A stretch of DNA of 64,000 nt from Bradyrhizobium sp. sBnM-33 (GCF_032917945.1 NZ_CP136624.1:3906001-3970000), one strand, 5' to 3'; counted from the first letter of the stretch, positions 35,838 to 45,120 are shown. Program-made: numbers and translations. Notes: generated from the sequence alone by a model not told the origin.

Positions 35838-36038
35838 TTAGCGTGCAAGCTCGGCTTGTAGATTTCCCTGTTGCCCGCCAAGCGGCTCCGGCGTAACCGG
35901 AAAGATCGAGGAGATCAGCCTTTCCATCACTGATTGATCTTCTGCGAGGCGCCTTTCAATGAACTGGCGCTCGAGGTCTGAAAGTTCAGTTTTAAGCAAC
36001 CTATTATAGCGGTCAATATTGTTGCGGTACGCGCGCAA
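35838..36038 (-). CDS. Conserved 66-residue helical protein
   Basis: 'MRAYRNNIDRYNRLLKTEL' and 'DLERQFIERRLAEDQSVMER' form two basic-acidic helices. The likely start is TTG 36038. Position 101 bp upstream of the broken gene at 35737 suggests an operon. Confidence 0.55.
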   Translation of the reverse strand: MRAYRNNIDRYNRLLKTELSDLERQFIERRLAEDQSVMERLISSIFPVTPEPLGGQQGNLQAELAR

Positions 36039-36416
36039 TGGGCAAATTTCTCATCAATCATCGTCGTCAATCCTTTGACGGCCGCCATTAATGCATTTGC
36101 TGAAGGGGAGCGCCCCAAAAAGTCGAACGTTAAACCCAGTTTGACGGTTGCCAAGCGGACTTGCGCTGGGCCCTCACTGACGCAGCCAACGCAGATTAGG
36201 ATCGATGGTCCAACTCCTCGGGCGTTGCGGCTGTACGACGAAACCATTTTCTAAGGCCACGAAGCCATTCCGCAACCAAGACCTGATATCAAGGCCTTCA
36301 ATCAGAGGGGCGCGATCATGTGGAAACTGTACAGCTTACTTTACGGCGAGTATTGCCGGTCATTCTTAGCTGAAATCCGCAGGTATCGCCTGGCATGACC
36401 GAACCCGACTTAGAGA
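36039..36416. other. No supported gene
   Basis: Nothing recognised. Confidence 0.35.
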
Positions 36417-36614
36417 TTGTGGAGCGTCGTTCCCATCGGCGAAGCCAACGCGGCGGCGGCAAGCACGATCTGGAAAAGTATCGATATGTATTCGCGCTCA
36501 ACGATTAGATACCAGCTGAGTTGGATGGTGGATGCAGGTCGCATTCGCCGCACATCGCGCCGTATGCCGATCGGTGGTGAGGTGCATCTGTACTATCGAG
36601 CGCAAGACGAATGA
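36417..36614 (+). CDS. Small winged-helix-type protein
   Basis: 'IGEANAAAASTIWKSIDMY' followed by 'STIRYQLSWMVDAGRIRRT' and a wing-like 'IGGEVHLYYRA' suggest a compact winged helix of 65 residues. The start is TTG 36417, directly after a stop in frame. Its TGA overlaps the ATG of the next gene (ATGA). Confidence 0.5.
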   Translation: MWSVVPIGEANAAAASTIWKSIDMYSRSTIRYQLSWMVDAGRIRRTSRRMPIGGEVHLYYRAQDE

Positions 36615-36797
36615 GTCGTCCGGCGATTAGCGCAGCCTGACCGCGACTGGTTCGAGGTGACGCCAGAGCTCGCAGAGCAGGCGATCCGGCTGGCTTCGCA
36701 TAAACTGAACCTATCGACCTTCACCCACGCCGAGATGCTGACAACGGTGAGGGACGTCAGGAAGAAGCGGATCGAGGCTGCGATTCGGACTTCCTGA
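36611..36797 (+). pseudogene. Frameshifted small helical protein
   Basis: ATG 36611 gives 'MSRPAI' and a +1 shift follows. The main body 'DRDWFEVTPELAEQAIRLA' and 'FTHAEMLTTVRDVRKKRIE' then reads to TGA 36795. Coupled to the gene upstream by ATGA overlap. Unknown function. Confidence 0.45.
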
Positions 36798-37247
36798 TGG
36801 GCACCGATATTTTCGCCTCAGCATCCAGTAGCGTGGCCGCTAATGTTCTGAATTTACTTCCGCTTTCGGCTGATAACGGACAAAGCCGGACTTTCTGCTT
36901 GCTCGACCCGGTCGCTAATGACCCACAAGAGACATTGCGGCTCGCGCCTGGAAGCACGTATATCCGTCCTTCGCAAATGTGAAGACCGCATGTTCGCGCG
37001 ACGTGCTATGGTTCTATTCACTAGGCAGCCCACGGACGGGAGGGCGCATGCCAATTGTTCTTACACACCGCGAAATGATAACCGGGCTCGGTGGCGCACG
37101 GCAGTGTGCCCAATGTTCCGCGTGCGGCGCACTGAACAAACCACAACGATCGGATCGCTCAGTGGTGCATCACTTGCACCACTTGCAAAACCGATTGTAG
37201 GGCTTCGCGAAGGGCTGAGGACGATCGGATAACACCGGAGGAACCTC
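36798..37247. other. No firm gene
   Basis: A plus-strand segment near 37050 contains 'QCAQCSACGALNK', which could be a zinc-ribbon remnant. The stretch at 36840-36920 resembles a rhizobial intergenic repeat. Confidence 0.3.
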
Positions 37248-38195
37248 ATGAGTCAGCTCGAGCCTGCCACACAAGCCTTCATCGACAGCCTTGCCGGCGC
37301 AGCGCCCATCTACACGCTCTCGCCTGGGGCCGCTCGCGACGTGCTCGCCGGCGCCCAGAAGTCGGTGTCGGTAAAGCTCGCGCCCGCGCACAGCGAGGAC
37401 CGTGTCCTCAATGTCGGCCCCAAGGGTCGCACCGACATCCGAATCTATCGGCCGGAGAGCGCCAAAGGCCCGCTTCCGGTGGTGATCTACACCCACGGCG
37501 GCGGCTGGGTGCTGGGTGACCGCGATACGCATGATCGGCTGGTCCGGGAGCTGACCATTGGAGCGAACGCCGTTGTGGTGTTCGTCGACTATGATCGCTC
37601 GCCCGAGAGCCGCTATCCCGTCGCGGTCGAAGAAAGTTATGCGGTGCTCAAGTATGTGGCCGAGCATCCCGACGAGTTCGGCGCGGATGCCAGCCGTATA
37701 GCGATCGCAGGCGATAGTGTTGGCGGTAACATGACGGCCGTGGTCGCACTGCTCGCCAAAGAGCGCAAAGGCCCTGACGTTAAGGCACAGCTTCTCTTCT
37801 ACCCGGTTACTGACGCCTCGATGTCAACCGGCTCCTACAAGGAATTTGCCGAGGGTCCGTGGCTGACACAAAAAGGGATGGAATGGTTCTGGGATCAATA
37901 TCTGCCCGATATCTCCAAGCGCACCGACATTCATGTCTCGCCGATCAACGCCAGTTCGGAGCAGCTCAAGGGCCTGCCGCAAACGCTGCTCTTGGTCGAC
38001 GAGAACGATGTGCTGCGCGACGAGGGCGAGGCCTATGGCCGCAAGCTCGCAGCAGCCGGCGTTCCGGTCAGGTCGGTCCGCTACAATGGCACGATCCACG
38101 ACTTCATGCTGCTCAATCCGATCGCGAACACGCCCCCGGTGCGTGGCGCCGTGGATCAGGCGTCGGGATATCTGCGCGAGGTCTTCGCGGACTGA
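37248..38195 (+). CDS. Alpha/beta-hydrolase, HSL-type esterase/lipase
   Basis: A 315-residue cytoplasmic esterase of the hormone-sensitive-lipase group. The oxyanion-hole motif is 'HGGGWVLGD' (about 83-91). The nucleophile is Ser157 in 'GDSVGG', Asp is about 254 in 'DVLRDEG' and His about 284 in 'GTIHDFML'. 'CCGGAGGAACC' precedes ATG. It leads a plus-strand cluster with an oxidoreductase and a cupin. Confidence 0.9.
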   Translation: MSQLEPATQAFIDSLAGAAPIYTLSPGAARDVLAGAQKSVSVKLAPAHSEDRVLNVGPKGRTDIRIYRPESAKGPLPVVIYTHGGGWVLGDRDTHDRLVRELTIGANAVVVFVDYDRSPESRYPVAVEESYAVLKYVAEHPDEFGADASRIAIAGDSVGGNMTAVVALLAKERKGPDVKAQLLFYPVTDASMSTGSYKEFAEGPWLTQKGMEWFWDQYLPDISKRTDIHVSPINASSEQLKGLPQTLLLVDENDVLRDEGEAYGRKLAAAGVPVRSVRYNGTIHDFMLLNPIANTPPVRGAVDQASGYLREVFAD

Positions 38196-38318
38196 TGACC
38201 GCGAGGCCTCAACCGACCGCGCCGCATTGCTCCTGAGCGGCTGGCACTTTCAGAGGACACAATCCAAGGATCTCCAGTCGTTCCAAGGATTCCAGTCGTC
38301 GACAAGGGAGGGGCAACC

Positions 38319-39071
38319 ATGAAGATCGTTGTCATCGGCGGCACCGGCCTGATCGGCTCGAAGACCGTCGCCATTCTGCGCCAGGGCGGCCACGAGGTCG
38401 TGGCCGGTTCGCCCCAGAGCGGTATCAACACCATCACCGGCGAGGGACTCAACGAGGCCATGGCGGGCACGCAGGTCGTGATCGACCTTGCCAATTCGCC
38501 CTCATTTGAAGACAAGGCGGTGCTGGAATTCTTCGAGACCTCTGGCCGTAACCTTCTCGCGGCGGAGGCCGCAGCGAACGTCCGGCACCATGTCGCACTA
38601 TCAATCGTCGCAATCGACCGGACAGACAATGGCTATTTCCGCGCCAAGGTCGCCCAGGAGAAACTGATCAAGACCTCCGGCATCCCATACACCATCGTCC
38701 GTTCGACCCAGTTCCTGGAATTCCTCGGCGGCATCGCCGATTCAAGTGCGGATGGAAACATCGTCAGGCTCCCGCCTGTCCTGTTCCAGCCCATAGCGGC
38801 GGACGACGTTGCTGCCATCGTTGCCGATGTGGCACTCGCGGCGCCGCGAAGCGGCATCGTGGAGATTGCCGGCCCGGAACGAGCGCCGTTCAATGAAATC
38901 ATCGCCCGTTATCTGAAGGCGGTTAGCGACCCGCGTGAGGTCGTGAGCGATCCCGAGGCCCGGTACTGGGGCGGCCGGGTTGACGAGCACTCGCTCGTGC
39001 CGTTGGGCGAGGCGCGCCTCGGCCGCATTGGTTTCGACGAATGGCTCCGCCGCTCACGGGCAGGAGCCTGA
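38319..39071 (+). CDS. NAD(P)-binding (NmrA-like) protein
   Basis: A 250-residue atypical short-chain dehydrogenase. 'VVIGGTGLIGSKTVAILRQG' is the G-x-x-G-x-x-G dinucleotide motif. 'HHVALSIVAIDR' and 'NGYFRAKVAQEKLIKTSG' fill the usual active-site area; the Tyr of YxxxK is present as Y-F-R-A-K. 'PYTIVRSTQFLEF' is typical of NmrA-like members. Likely a redox sensor or oxidoreductase. Confidence 0.88.
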   Translation: MKIVVIGGTGLIGSKTVAILRQGGHEVVAGSPQSGINTITGEGLNEAMAGTQVVIDLANSPSFEDKAVLEFFETSGRNLLAAEAAANVRHHVALSIVAIDRTDNGYFRAKVAQEKLIKTSGIPYTIVRSTQFLEFLGGIADSSADGNIVRLPPVLFQPIAADDVAAIVADVALAAPRSGIVEIAGPERAPFNEIIARYLKAVSDPREVVSDPEARYWGGRVDEHSLVPLGEARLGRIGFDEWLRRSRAGA

Positions 39072-39098
39072 TCCGTTTCGCAACCGAAGGAGGGCTCC

Positions 39099-39512
39099 AT
39101 GAAACGCATGCTCTGTTCGCTGCTTGTCGCCACCCTGCCGTTCGGCAGCGTCCTCGCGGATGAGACGAAGTTTAAGAACGCGAAGGTGACCCTCGTCTAC
39201 GAGCACGAACTGCCGAACGTGCCTGGCAAGAGTCTGCGTGCAGTGCTCGTCGAGTACGGGCCGGGCGGCGGATCGCCCTCCCATCGGCATCCTTCGTCGG
39301 CATTTATCTACGCGCGCGTGCTGGAGGGAGCGGTCCGCAGCAAAGTGAACGAGGCGCCGGAGCGTACTTATCAAGCCGGCGAGAGCTGGATCGAGCAGCC
39401 GGGTGATCATCACCAGATTAGCCAGAATGCCAGTACCACGGCTCCGGCGAAGCTGCTTGCCATATTCGTGGTCGACACAGGAGATCGTGATATCGTAATT
39501 CCAGACAAGTAG
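39099..39512 (+). CDS. Exported cupin-domain protein
   Basis: A 137-residue protein with a signal peptide ending 'GSVLA'. Cupin motif 1 is 'GGGSPSHRHPSSAFIYARV' with two His and a downstream Glu in 'VLEG'. Motif 2 is 'PGDHHQISQN'. It is probably a metal-binding periplasmic protein. 'GAAGGAGGG' precedes ATG, 28 nt after the oxidoreductase. Confidence 0.85.
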   Translation: MKRMLCSLLVATLPFGSVLADETKFKNAKVTLVYEHELPNVPGKSLRAVLVEYGPGGGSPSHRHPSSAFIYARVLEGAVRSKVNEAPERTYQAGESWIEQPGDHHQISQNASTTAPAKLLAIFVVDTGDRDIVIPDK

Positions 39513-40043
39513 TCGGCTCATCACCGGCGGATCTCACTGCTATCGCTGACGCGGCTCGGCCGAACGCTTCATACAGCAGCCGATTTCGCCGAGAGCGCGC
39601 CGCTTCGGGCGCCGCGTCCGAGCCAACAGGTTGGCACTTACAGCGTGATGGGGAAGGAAGTTCTCCAACTTCGGCGATGGGAGCCGTTCAACTCCGCACC
39701 GAGATCGCGTCATTGGCGCGCTTGGGCTTAAGGTGCCGCCGACGCACGCGCCGACGAGGTGATCGAATAACCGAGATCAACTCCACTCCGAATGTCTCTT
39801 CCTGTGAACCTTTGAGACATGCCGGTTGTGTTGAGCGATGTCCCCTTTCAGGGGCAAGTCGGAAGACCTTTGCTCGCGCTGGGTGCTTCTCAGTTTGACC
39901 CGTTGTGGACGTGGCGGTGTAAAGGGACCGCTTTATCTCCTTATTCGTAAGCTACGCCAACCGAAATATCCCTCGACTCGTCTCCCATAGGGGCACATCG
40001 TGTGGATGCGATCCCGTACTGCAGGAGCATGTAGGAGGAACAC
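39513..40043. other. No supported gene
   Basis: Separates the cupin from the MOSC gene. The last 20 bases contain the latter's 'GTAGGAGGAAC' site. Confidence 0.4.
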
Positions 40044-40937
40044 ATGGCGGTCATTGAAGACGTGGGCTCAGTGGTGGCTCTGTGGAGGTTTCCAGTGAAG
40101 TCCATGGCCGGCGAACAACTCGACGGCGTGGAGGTGACGGAACGAGGAGTCTTGGGAGACCGCGCCTATGCGCTCATCGACAAGGACACGGGCAAGGTTG
40201 TAAGCGCGAAGAGCGTTAGGCTCTTTCCCAACCTGCTCGACTGCAAAGCAGTATTCGTCGAGCAACCACGCCGGGGCGGCGACTTGCCACCAGTGCAAAT
40301 TCTGTTGCCGGACGGCACGACCGTAAGGAGCGACTCCGGTGAGGTTGACCGCGTGCTGTCAACGTACTTCAAACGCAACGTTACGCTTGGGCGGGCAGCG
40401 CCGGATGACTTCACCATTGACTAATACCACCCCGACGTCGAGGGCGCAGACCCTGGGGGCAACAGAGACAAGGTTGTCGCGGCGAAGCTAGGAGCGGCTC
40501 TTTTTGCCGAACTTGGAATGGATTCACCGGTTCCTGTCGGTTCTTTCTTCGACGTGTTTCCCCTCTCGGTCCTGACCACGTCGACGCTCGCGCATCTAGA
40601 GGGGATTCGACCCCAGAGCCGCTTCGACCAGCGCAGGTTTCGCATGAACGTGATCGTGAAGACGGAGCACCCTGGATTCGTCGAGAACGGCTGGATCGGT
40701 CACAACCTCGCGCTTGGTGATGGAACACGGATCAATGTGGCGCTACTCGATCCGCGATGTGTGATGACGACGCTTGCTCAGGATGGTCTAGCCCAGGATA
40801 CGGATGTTCTTCGGACACTCGTTCGCCACAATAGAGAGCAAGTCGGCGATCTCGGCCGGTTCCCTTGCGCTGGGGTATACGCCGTGGTCGCTGCGCCTGG
40901 AACAGTACGGATTGATGATCGCGTCCTGCTCAATTGA
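40044..40937 (+). pseudogene. MOSC-domain protein with an in-frame stop
   Basis: ATG 40044 begins 'MAVIEDVGSVVALWRFPVKS', the MOSC_N beta-barrel start, followed by 'GVLGDRAYALIDKDTGKVV'. TAA at 40422 interrupts 'DDFTID' and 'YHPDVEGADP', where CAA (Gln) is expected. The same frame then carries the MOSC domain: 'FDQRRFRMNVIVKTEHPGF', 'VALLDPRCVMTTLAQ' and 'GVYAVVAAPGTVRIDDRV'. The Cys of 'PRCVMTT' is the conserved MOSC cysteine. Total 298 codons. The C-terminal part could be separately translated from GTG or ATG near 40518. Confidence 0.8.
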
Positions 40938-41013
40938 GCCTGAGGGATCGCGATGCCCGCTGACTCAGGGTTGCTAGATGCCGATGGGCATCCACGGACG
41001 TGAGGAGGATACA

Positions 41014-41391
41014 ATGAGTGATGGGACGAAGACTCTTTACGAGCGTCTTGGCGGATATGAGGCTATCGCAGCTGTGGCGAACGATCTTCTGCCGAGGCTC
41101 CGGTGCGATCCGCAGCTCGGGCGCTTCTGGGCGCATCGCGGTGAAGATGGCATCATGCGTGAAAAGCAGCTCCTCATCGATTTCCTCTGCGCGAGCGCGG
41201 GCGGAGCGATGTATTACCGGGGCAGGGACATGGGACTCGCGCATCGAGGCATGCGCATTAGCGATAGCGATTGGAACGTGTTTCTCGGCCATGCCGCTGC
41301 GACTCTGGCGAAATTCCAGGTGCCTGAGGCCGAACAACGCGACGTCGTCGCGTTTGTTCAGAGTCTCAGAACAGAATGCGTTGAATGTTGA
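41014..41391 (+). CDS. Truncated haemoglobin (group I-like)
   Basis: A 125-residue 2-over-2 globin. 'LYERLGGYEAIAAVANDLL' is helices A-B, Phe38 lies in 'LGRFWAHR', and the proximal His is His77 in 'RDMGLAHRGMRI'. 'CASAGGAMYYRG' gives the Gly-Gly pair before helix F. Such proteins bind O2 or NO. 'GAGGAGGAT' fixes ATG 41014, 76 nt after the MOSC gene. Confidence 0.88.
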   Translation: MSDGTKTLYERLGGYEAIAAVANDLLPRLRCDPQLGRFWAHRGEDGIMREKQLLIDFLCASAGGAMYYRGRDMGLAHRGMRISDSDWNVFLGHAAATLAKFQVPEAEQRDVVAFVQSLRTECVEC

Positions 41392-41643
41392 TTAGTCGCC
41401 CCACGCTCTTTGACGAGGTGATCGAGTAACGCCGCTTATGCTCGCTTTTGGCCCCAAGGCGAAGATCGCATGTCGCCCGGGCCCGTCAGCAGTCGAGGCC
41501 AGAGCGGACATTGCAAAGACGTGATCAAATCGACGCGAATGGCCCATCTCGGACGTTGAGCAGCTTGACTGGATAAAGTCCATTGTGTCCCAAATAGCGA
41601 AAAGAAAACCGGGAGGGACGGATGTCGACATAGCTGGGTTTCC

Positions 41644-41745
41644 GCCGGCGAGCACAAGGTGAAGATCGACCTGGTCGACGCTAACCACGAGGTCTTCCCC
41701 GGACAATCGGTGACGCGGACGTTCACCGTGCCTGCTCAGGCGCGC
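41644..41745 (+). pseudogene. Fragment of a small Ig-like exported protein
   Basis: 'AGEHKVKIDLVDANHEVFPG' plus 'TRTFTVPA' resembles the last strands of DUF6130/DUF4399-type proteins ('PGEH.V.I.L.D..H......V.FTV'). Neither signal peptide nor first strands are found. Confidence 0.35.
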
Positions 41746-41800
41746 GCCCTTCACCGCCACATGCCTGCTGTGCCGAGCGCCCAAAATAGGGTCCGCGGCG

Positions 41801-41928
41801 CTACGCGAACAGCTCGGCGCCGGCTGGCGTGAAGGTCACGAAGGTCCCGGATTCGTGCATCTTGAGCCAGTCGAGAATTGCGCGCCAAGCTTCGCATCTT
41901 AAAGGGCCAGGAAGTTATTGATGGTCAT
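41801..41928 (-). pseudogene. Frameshifted fragment related to the gene at 42311
   Basis: 'MTINNFLAL' and, after a one-base gap, 'AWRAILDWLKMHESGTFV' with 'TFTPAGAELFA' reach TAG 41801. The end resembles the missing C-terminus of the 42311-42504 family ('..MHESGT.V.FT.AGA.LFA'). It may be a separate short relative. Confidence 0.45.
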
Positions 41929-41993
41929 GATCCCCCGCACTGCTAACGAATGCTCGGCAGTGGACCAAAGACGCCACCCGAGGGCTGCGGCTA

Positions 41994-42172
41994 TGAACGA
42001 CAGAATTGCTTACGCATGCTTTGAGTTCACTCTTACCGATCTGCCGCTTATGCCGGTTACCATGAATATCGTTGCGATCACGACGAGCAAGGAAGCAGCA
42101 GAGGTGTGGAAGTCGCAATCTGAGCTCGGTCGCTTGCGCAGCTACATTTCCGCGCCGCTGTTCGCGGACTGA
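41994..42172 (+). CDS. Possible small hypothetical protein before a terminator
   Basis: From ATG 41994 the 59-residue frame reads 'MNDRIAYACFEFTLTDLPLM' and ends 'SYISAPLFAD', 7 nt before a strong hairpin. No family recognised. Confidence 0.35.
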
Positions 42173-42178
42173 AATGTC

Positions 42179-42204
42179 AAAGGCCGGGATCGCTCCCGGC
42201 CTTT
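42179..42204. terminator. Strong bidirectional hairpin
   Basis: 'aaaggccggga' (42179-42189) pairs perfectly with 'tcccggccttt' (42194-42204) around 'tcgc'. The A/T-rich ends make it usable from both strands, i.e. for the plus-strand frame and the minus-strand operon. Confidence 0.75.
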
Positions 42205-42310
42205 CCATCTTCTGCCGCAACACCTCAAATCCGGGCAAAGGGGACTTGCAGATCCGAGGCGGCCGCGCGTCGAGAAGATAGCGAAAACATCCGTCAAAAC
42301 GCCCCTGGGG

Positions 42311-42504
42311 TCAATTGCGCTCGATCGCGAGATTCAGCCCGGCGCCACACTCCGCCGGCGTGCCCTTGTCCTTAAACAAGAACGGCTCGTTGACTTTTCA
42401 ATATGCATGCGGCTTTGAACCGGCTCGACCGCGTTGGCGATTTCGAGGATTCGGCGCGCAGCTTTTTCCGGGTCGGCATAGGGGCGGGCGCTGGCGTATT
42501 TCAT
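42311..42504 (-). pseudogene. Frameshifted small conserved protein, third gene of the SRAP operon
   Basis: ATG 42504 overlaps the SRAP stop (ATGA). '[20 protein letters not shown]' and 'AVEPVQSRMHIEK' are followed, one base off, by 'NEPFLFKDKGTPAECGAG' and 'LAIERN', where a stop replaces the usual C-terminal '..MHESGT..' part. Function unknown. Confidence 0.65.
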
Positions 42505-43151
42505 GCGGCGGCTTTGTCTTCCTTGTCAGCGCCTCGGGCGACGATCCTGATCGCGTCGTCGGGCAACGGCCGTTGCAGCGCCTTGGCCTCATCCCAAGGC
42601 GCGAATCCAGACGTCGCGCTCCTCGTCTGTCAGCAGGATGACCGGCATGTCTTTGGGATGGATCGGCTCGACGACGGCATTCGGCGACGTCGTCAGAAAA
42701 CCGTAGACCTGATGCGGGCCGGGAATTGGTTTCGATTTCGTGCCGCGGTCTCCCTTGAACTCGGTGCAGATGCCGGCGAAGCAGGTCAGCGGCCGATTGT
42801 CATTGATCGCGAACCAGACGACGTCCTTTTTCTTGGTCTCGGGGTTCGGCTCAGGTGCGTATTCAGCGAAGCTGTTGAACGGCACTAGGCAGCGGTTTTC
42901 CGGCTTCAGCCAGCCGCGCCAGTGCGGCGAGGACGTGTTGCGGATGTTGGTCACTGGCGGCCCGCCGGTCCGCAGCGGTGGCGGCATGCCCCAGCGCATC
43001 AGGACTAGCTCGCGCTCGGCGCCGGCGTTGCGCACGACTGGCGCGGGATAATCTGGAAATACGCCGGGCATTGCTGGCAAGTTGCCAACATAGCGATTCA
43101 TCACCCGAAAGAGCGCGCGAATGGCTTCCTGGTTGGTGGTGATCGAGTAGA

Positions 43152-44496
43152 TGGGGTGATTGCGGTTGCTGCTCGAAAGGCTCAGCCTGGAAGGGAAGCC
43201 GGCGAGCCGGCGGCAGCAGGAGCGGGAACATGAAGCACTATGTCGGTCTGGATGTTTCGCTAAAGGAGACGGCTATCTGTGTTGTGGACGAGAATGGCGT
43301 CGTCATTCGCGAGGGCAAAACATTTTCGGAACCGGAGGCTATTGTTGCCTGGCTCAACGAAAGCGGATTGCCCATTGCCAAGGTCGGGATTGAGATTGGT
43401 GGTCTCGCTCGTTGGCTGTACGGCGAACTGCGTGCTGCCGGCTTACACGCAGTCTGCATCGATCCCCGAAGACTGCGCGGCGTGACTAGGACGATGCCGA
43501 TTAAGACCGATCGAAACGACGCTCGCGCTATTGCGCAGGTAATGCGGGTCGGCTGGTACACCGTTGTTCATATCAAGGGTGACGTGAGCCAGGAGCTACG
43601 AATGCTTCTCAATAATCGCAAGACGCTTTTGATTAAGCAGATCGACATCGAGAATGAAATTCGGGGCGTCTTACGCGTCTTCGGCTTAAAGCTGTCTGGT
43701 CGTATATCTCAAGTAACGTTTGAGCAGCAAACGAATGAACTCACAGATGGCCATCCACGACTCGCGGCGATGCTGCGCCCAATGCTTGTGGCTCGAGCCG
43801 CGCTGCGTGAACAGTACGGCGTCCTACACAAGATGGTACTTGAAATAGTACGCCGCGAACCGACATGCCAGCGGCTCATGACGATACCAGGCGTAGGCGC
43901 ACTGACGGCAATCACTTTTCTAACAACTATTGATGACCCGGATCGCTTTCAACGCTCCCGCGGTGTTGGCGCGCATCTTGGCCTTACGCCACGCAAATAC
44001 GCATCTGGCGAAACCGATCGGAGTGGCGCTATTTCGAGGTGCGGCGATGTGATGCTCAGGACCATACTTTATCAGGCAGCGCTTGCACTTCTAACCCGCA
44101 CCCAGCGTTGGTCTGCATTGAAAGCCTGGGGTGTAAGGGTGGCCAAGCGACGCGGTCTTCGCCGAGCAGTCGTGGCGGTCGCGCGAAAATTAGCGATCGT
44201 GATGCATCGGATCTGGGCAGATGGAAGCGAGCTCCGATGGATCTGCGAGGAGGCGACCGCATGATCGATTAGCAATTCAGCGGATCCGCCGAAAAGGCGG
44301 AACGACGTCCTGCGAGGACGAGGTCGGGGTGACTGCGCTGCAACCTCTGTGCCTGCAGCACGCGCCTAATAGATAGCAGCTCCCGATCTTCGGACTACCA
44401 TCGTGAGGCGGCAAACGTCGACCTCGTAGACAAGAGCGAGCCTCGCAGGCTGTCGGTAACAAGCTGAACCCTTGTGCCAGCAACCGCAATCAGACA
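43152..44496 (+). mobile_element. Complete IS110-family insertion sequence
   Basis: About 1345 bp. Subterminal inverted repeats 'tgattgcggttgct' (43157-43170) and 'agcaaccgcaatca' (44480-44493) are perfect. The boundary is set by the interrupted SRAP gene, whose halves overlap by 'aga', giving a 3-bp duplication or microhomology. Terminal repeats of this kind are typical of the IS1111 subgroup. One transposase gene fills it. Confidence 0.88.
43230..44264 (+). CDS. IS110-family transposase
   Basis: A 344-residue DEDD transposase. 'GLDVSLKETAICVVD' holds the first Asp, 'VGIEIGGLARWLYGEL' the Glu region, and 'KTDRNDARAIAQVM' the Asp pair. The C-terminal IS116/IS110/IS902 domain contains 'LMTIPGVGALTAITFL' and 'GLTPRKYASGETDRSGAIS' with the catalytic Ser. 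It is intact, with 'GGAGCGGGA' before ATG. Confidence 0.92.
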   Translation: MKHYVGLDVSLKETAICVVDENGVVIREGKTFSEPEAIVAWLNESGLPIAKVGIEIGGLARWLYGELRAAGLHAVCIDPRRLRGVTRTMPIKTDRNDARAIAQVMRVGWYTVVHIKGDVSQELRMLLNNRKTLLIKQIDIENEIRGVLRVFGLKLSGRISQVTFEQQTNELTDGHPRLAAMLRPMLVARAALREQYGVLHKMVLEIVRREPTCQRLMTIPGVGALTAITFLTTIDDPDRFQRSRGVGAHLGLTPRKYASGETDRSGAISRCGDVMLRTILYQAALALLTRTQRWSALKAWGVRVAKRRGLRRAVVAVARKLAIVMHRIWADGSELRWICEEATA

Positions 44497-44501
44497 AGAG
44501 G

Positions 44502-44944
44502 TTACACATTGGCAGGTTCGGTCATGTGAGCGGCCCTGACGTGCCCTTCCATACCGGGGATGTCAATCGCTACGCCGCAGAAGCATCGCGAGCGGCCATC
44601 CTGCGTTTGTGTCGGCAGCTTGCGGCCGTCCTTCCACATTCTCTGTTCCATGCAGTCCAGGCACGCGCATAGCGGTACGCTGCAAAGTCGTCGTCCGTGA
44701 AGGCGGTCCGCAATTTTCGCCACGCAACTTCGAACTTTTGTCGCGCGTCGTGTAAATCGATAGCAGTGCCCCCAGCGTCGACACCGCGATGCGCCGGCGG
44801 AACGAAACCGCAGTACCACTCCAATTGGTCTACGGTGGTGGGAACACCGGCGCGTGGGCCGATATCGCCGATACATACATCGCCGAAATAGATCTTCCAG
44901 CGGTCGGGACGATGAGGATCACGGCGGCGGATCAGTTCGATCAT
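44502..44944 (-). pseudogene. Frameshifted conserved protein, first gene of the SRAP operon
   Basis: ATG 44944 gives 'MIELIRRRDPHRPDRWKIYF', 'ARQKFEVAWRKLRTAFTDDD' and 'ARAWTAWN'. Loss of one A then hides 'QRMWKDGRKLPTQTQDGRS' and the Cys-containing 'RCFCGVAIDIPGMEGHV' end. The last codons overlap the SRAP start. The Cys pair and His near the end suggest Zn binding. Unknown role. Confidence 0.6.
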
Positions 44945-45120
44945 GGCATCGTGTCCAGCTCAGCCAGTAACGATCCATTAACCCCTAGGGCATAGCCGTC
45001 ACGAAGATCGTCATAGCGACGGCTTTTTGCCACCCACCCGCCACCAGCTTGCCTGACGAATCAGGCGTGCCTGGCATCCCAACTCTTGTCACTGGCTGGA
45101 GTACTGAAGTGCGGAGAGAG

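Larger units (their letters stand above)
42501..44509 (-). pseudogene. SRAP (HMCES/YedK-type) gene split by an IS110 element
   Basis: Codons 1-4 (Met-Cys-Asn-Leu) lie at 44498-44509; the rest resumes at 43151 with 'YSITTNQEAIRALFRVMN'. SRAP proteins form a thiazolidine DNA-protein crosslink with abasic sites through Cys2, so the insertion removes exactly the catalytic residue from the main body. Other features are present: 'LMRWGMPPPLRTGGPP', 'NIRNTSSPHWRGWL', 'RCLVPFNSFAEYA' and 'HPKDMPVILL' with the active-site His. A second lesion near 42590 (two bases missing in a CG run) shifts the last 30 codons ('[15 protein letters not shown]'). Confidence 0.85.

Noticed and set aside
6170..40424. Stop-codon recoding as an explanation for in-frame stops
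   Set aside because: The interrupting codons are both TAA and TGA and fall at positions expected to be Glu/Arg, Trp, Leu and Gln, and frameshifts are equally common, so random lesions fit better.
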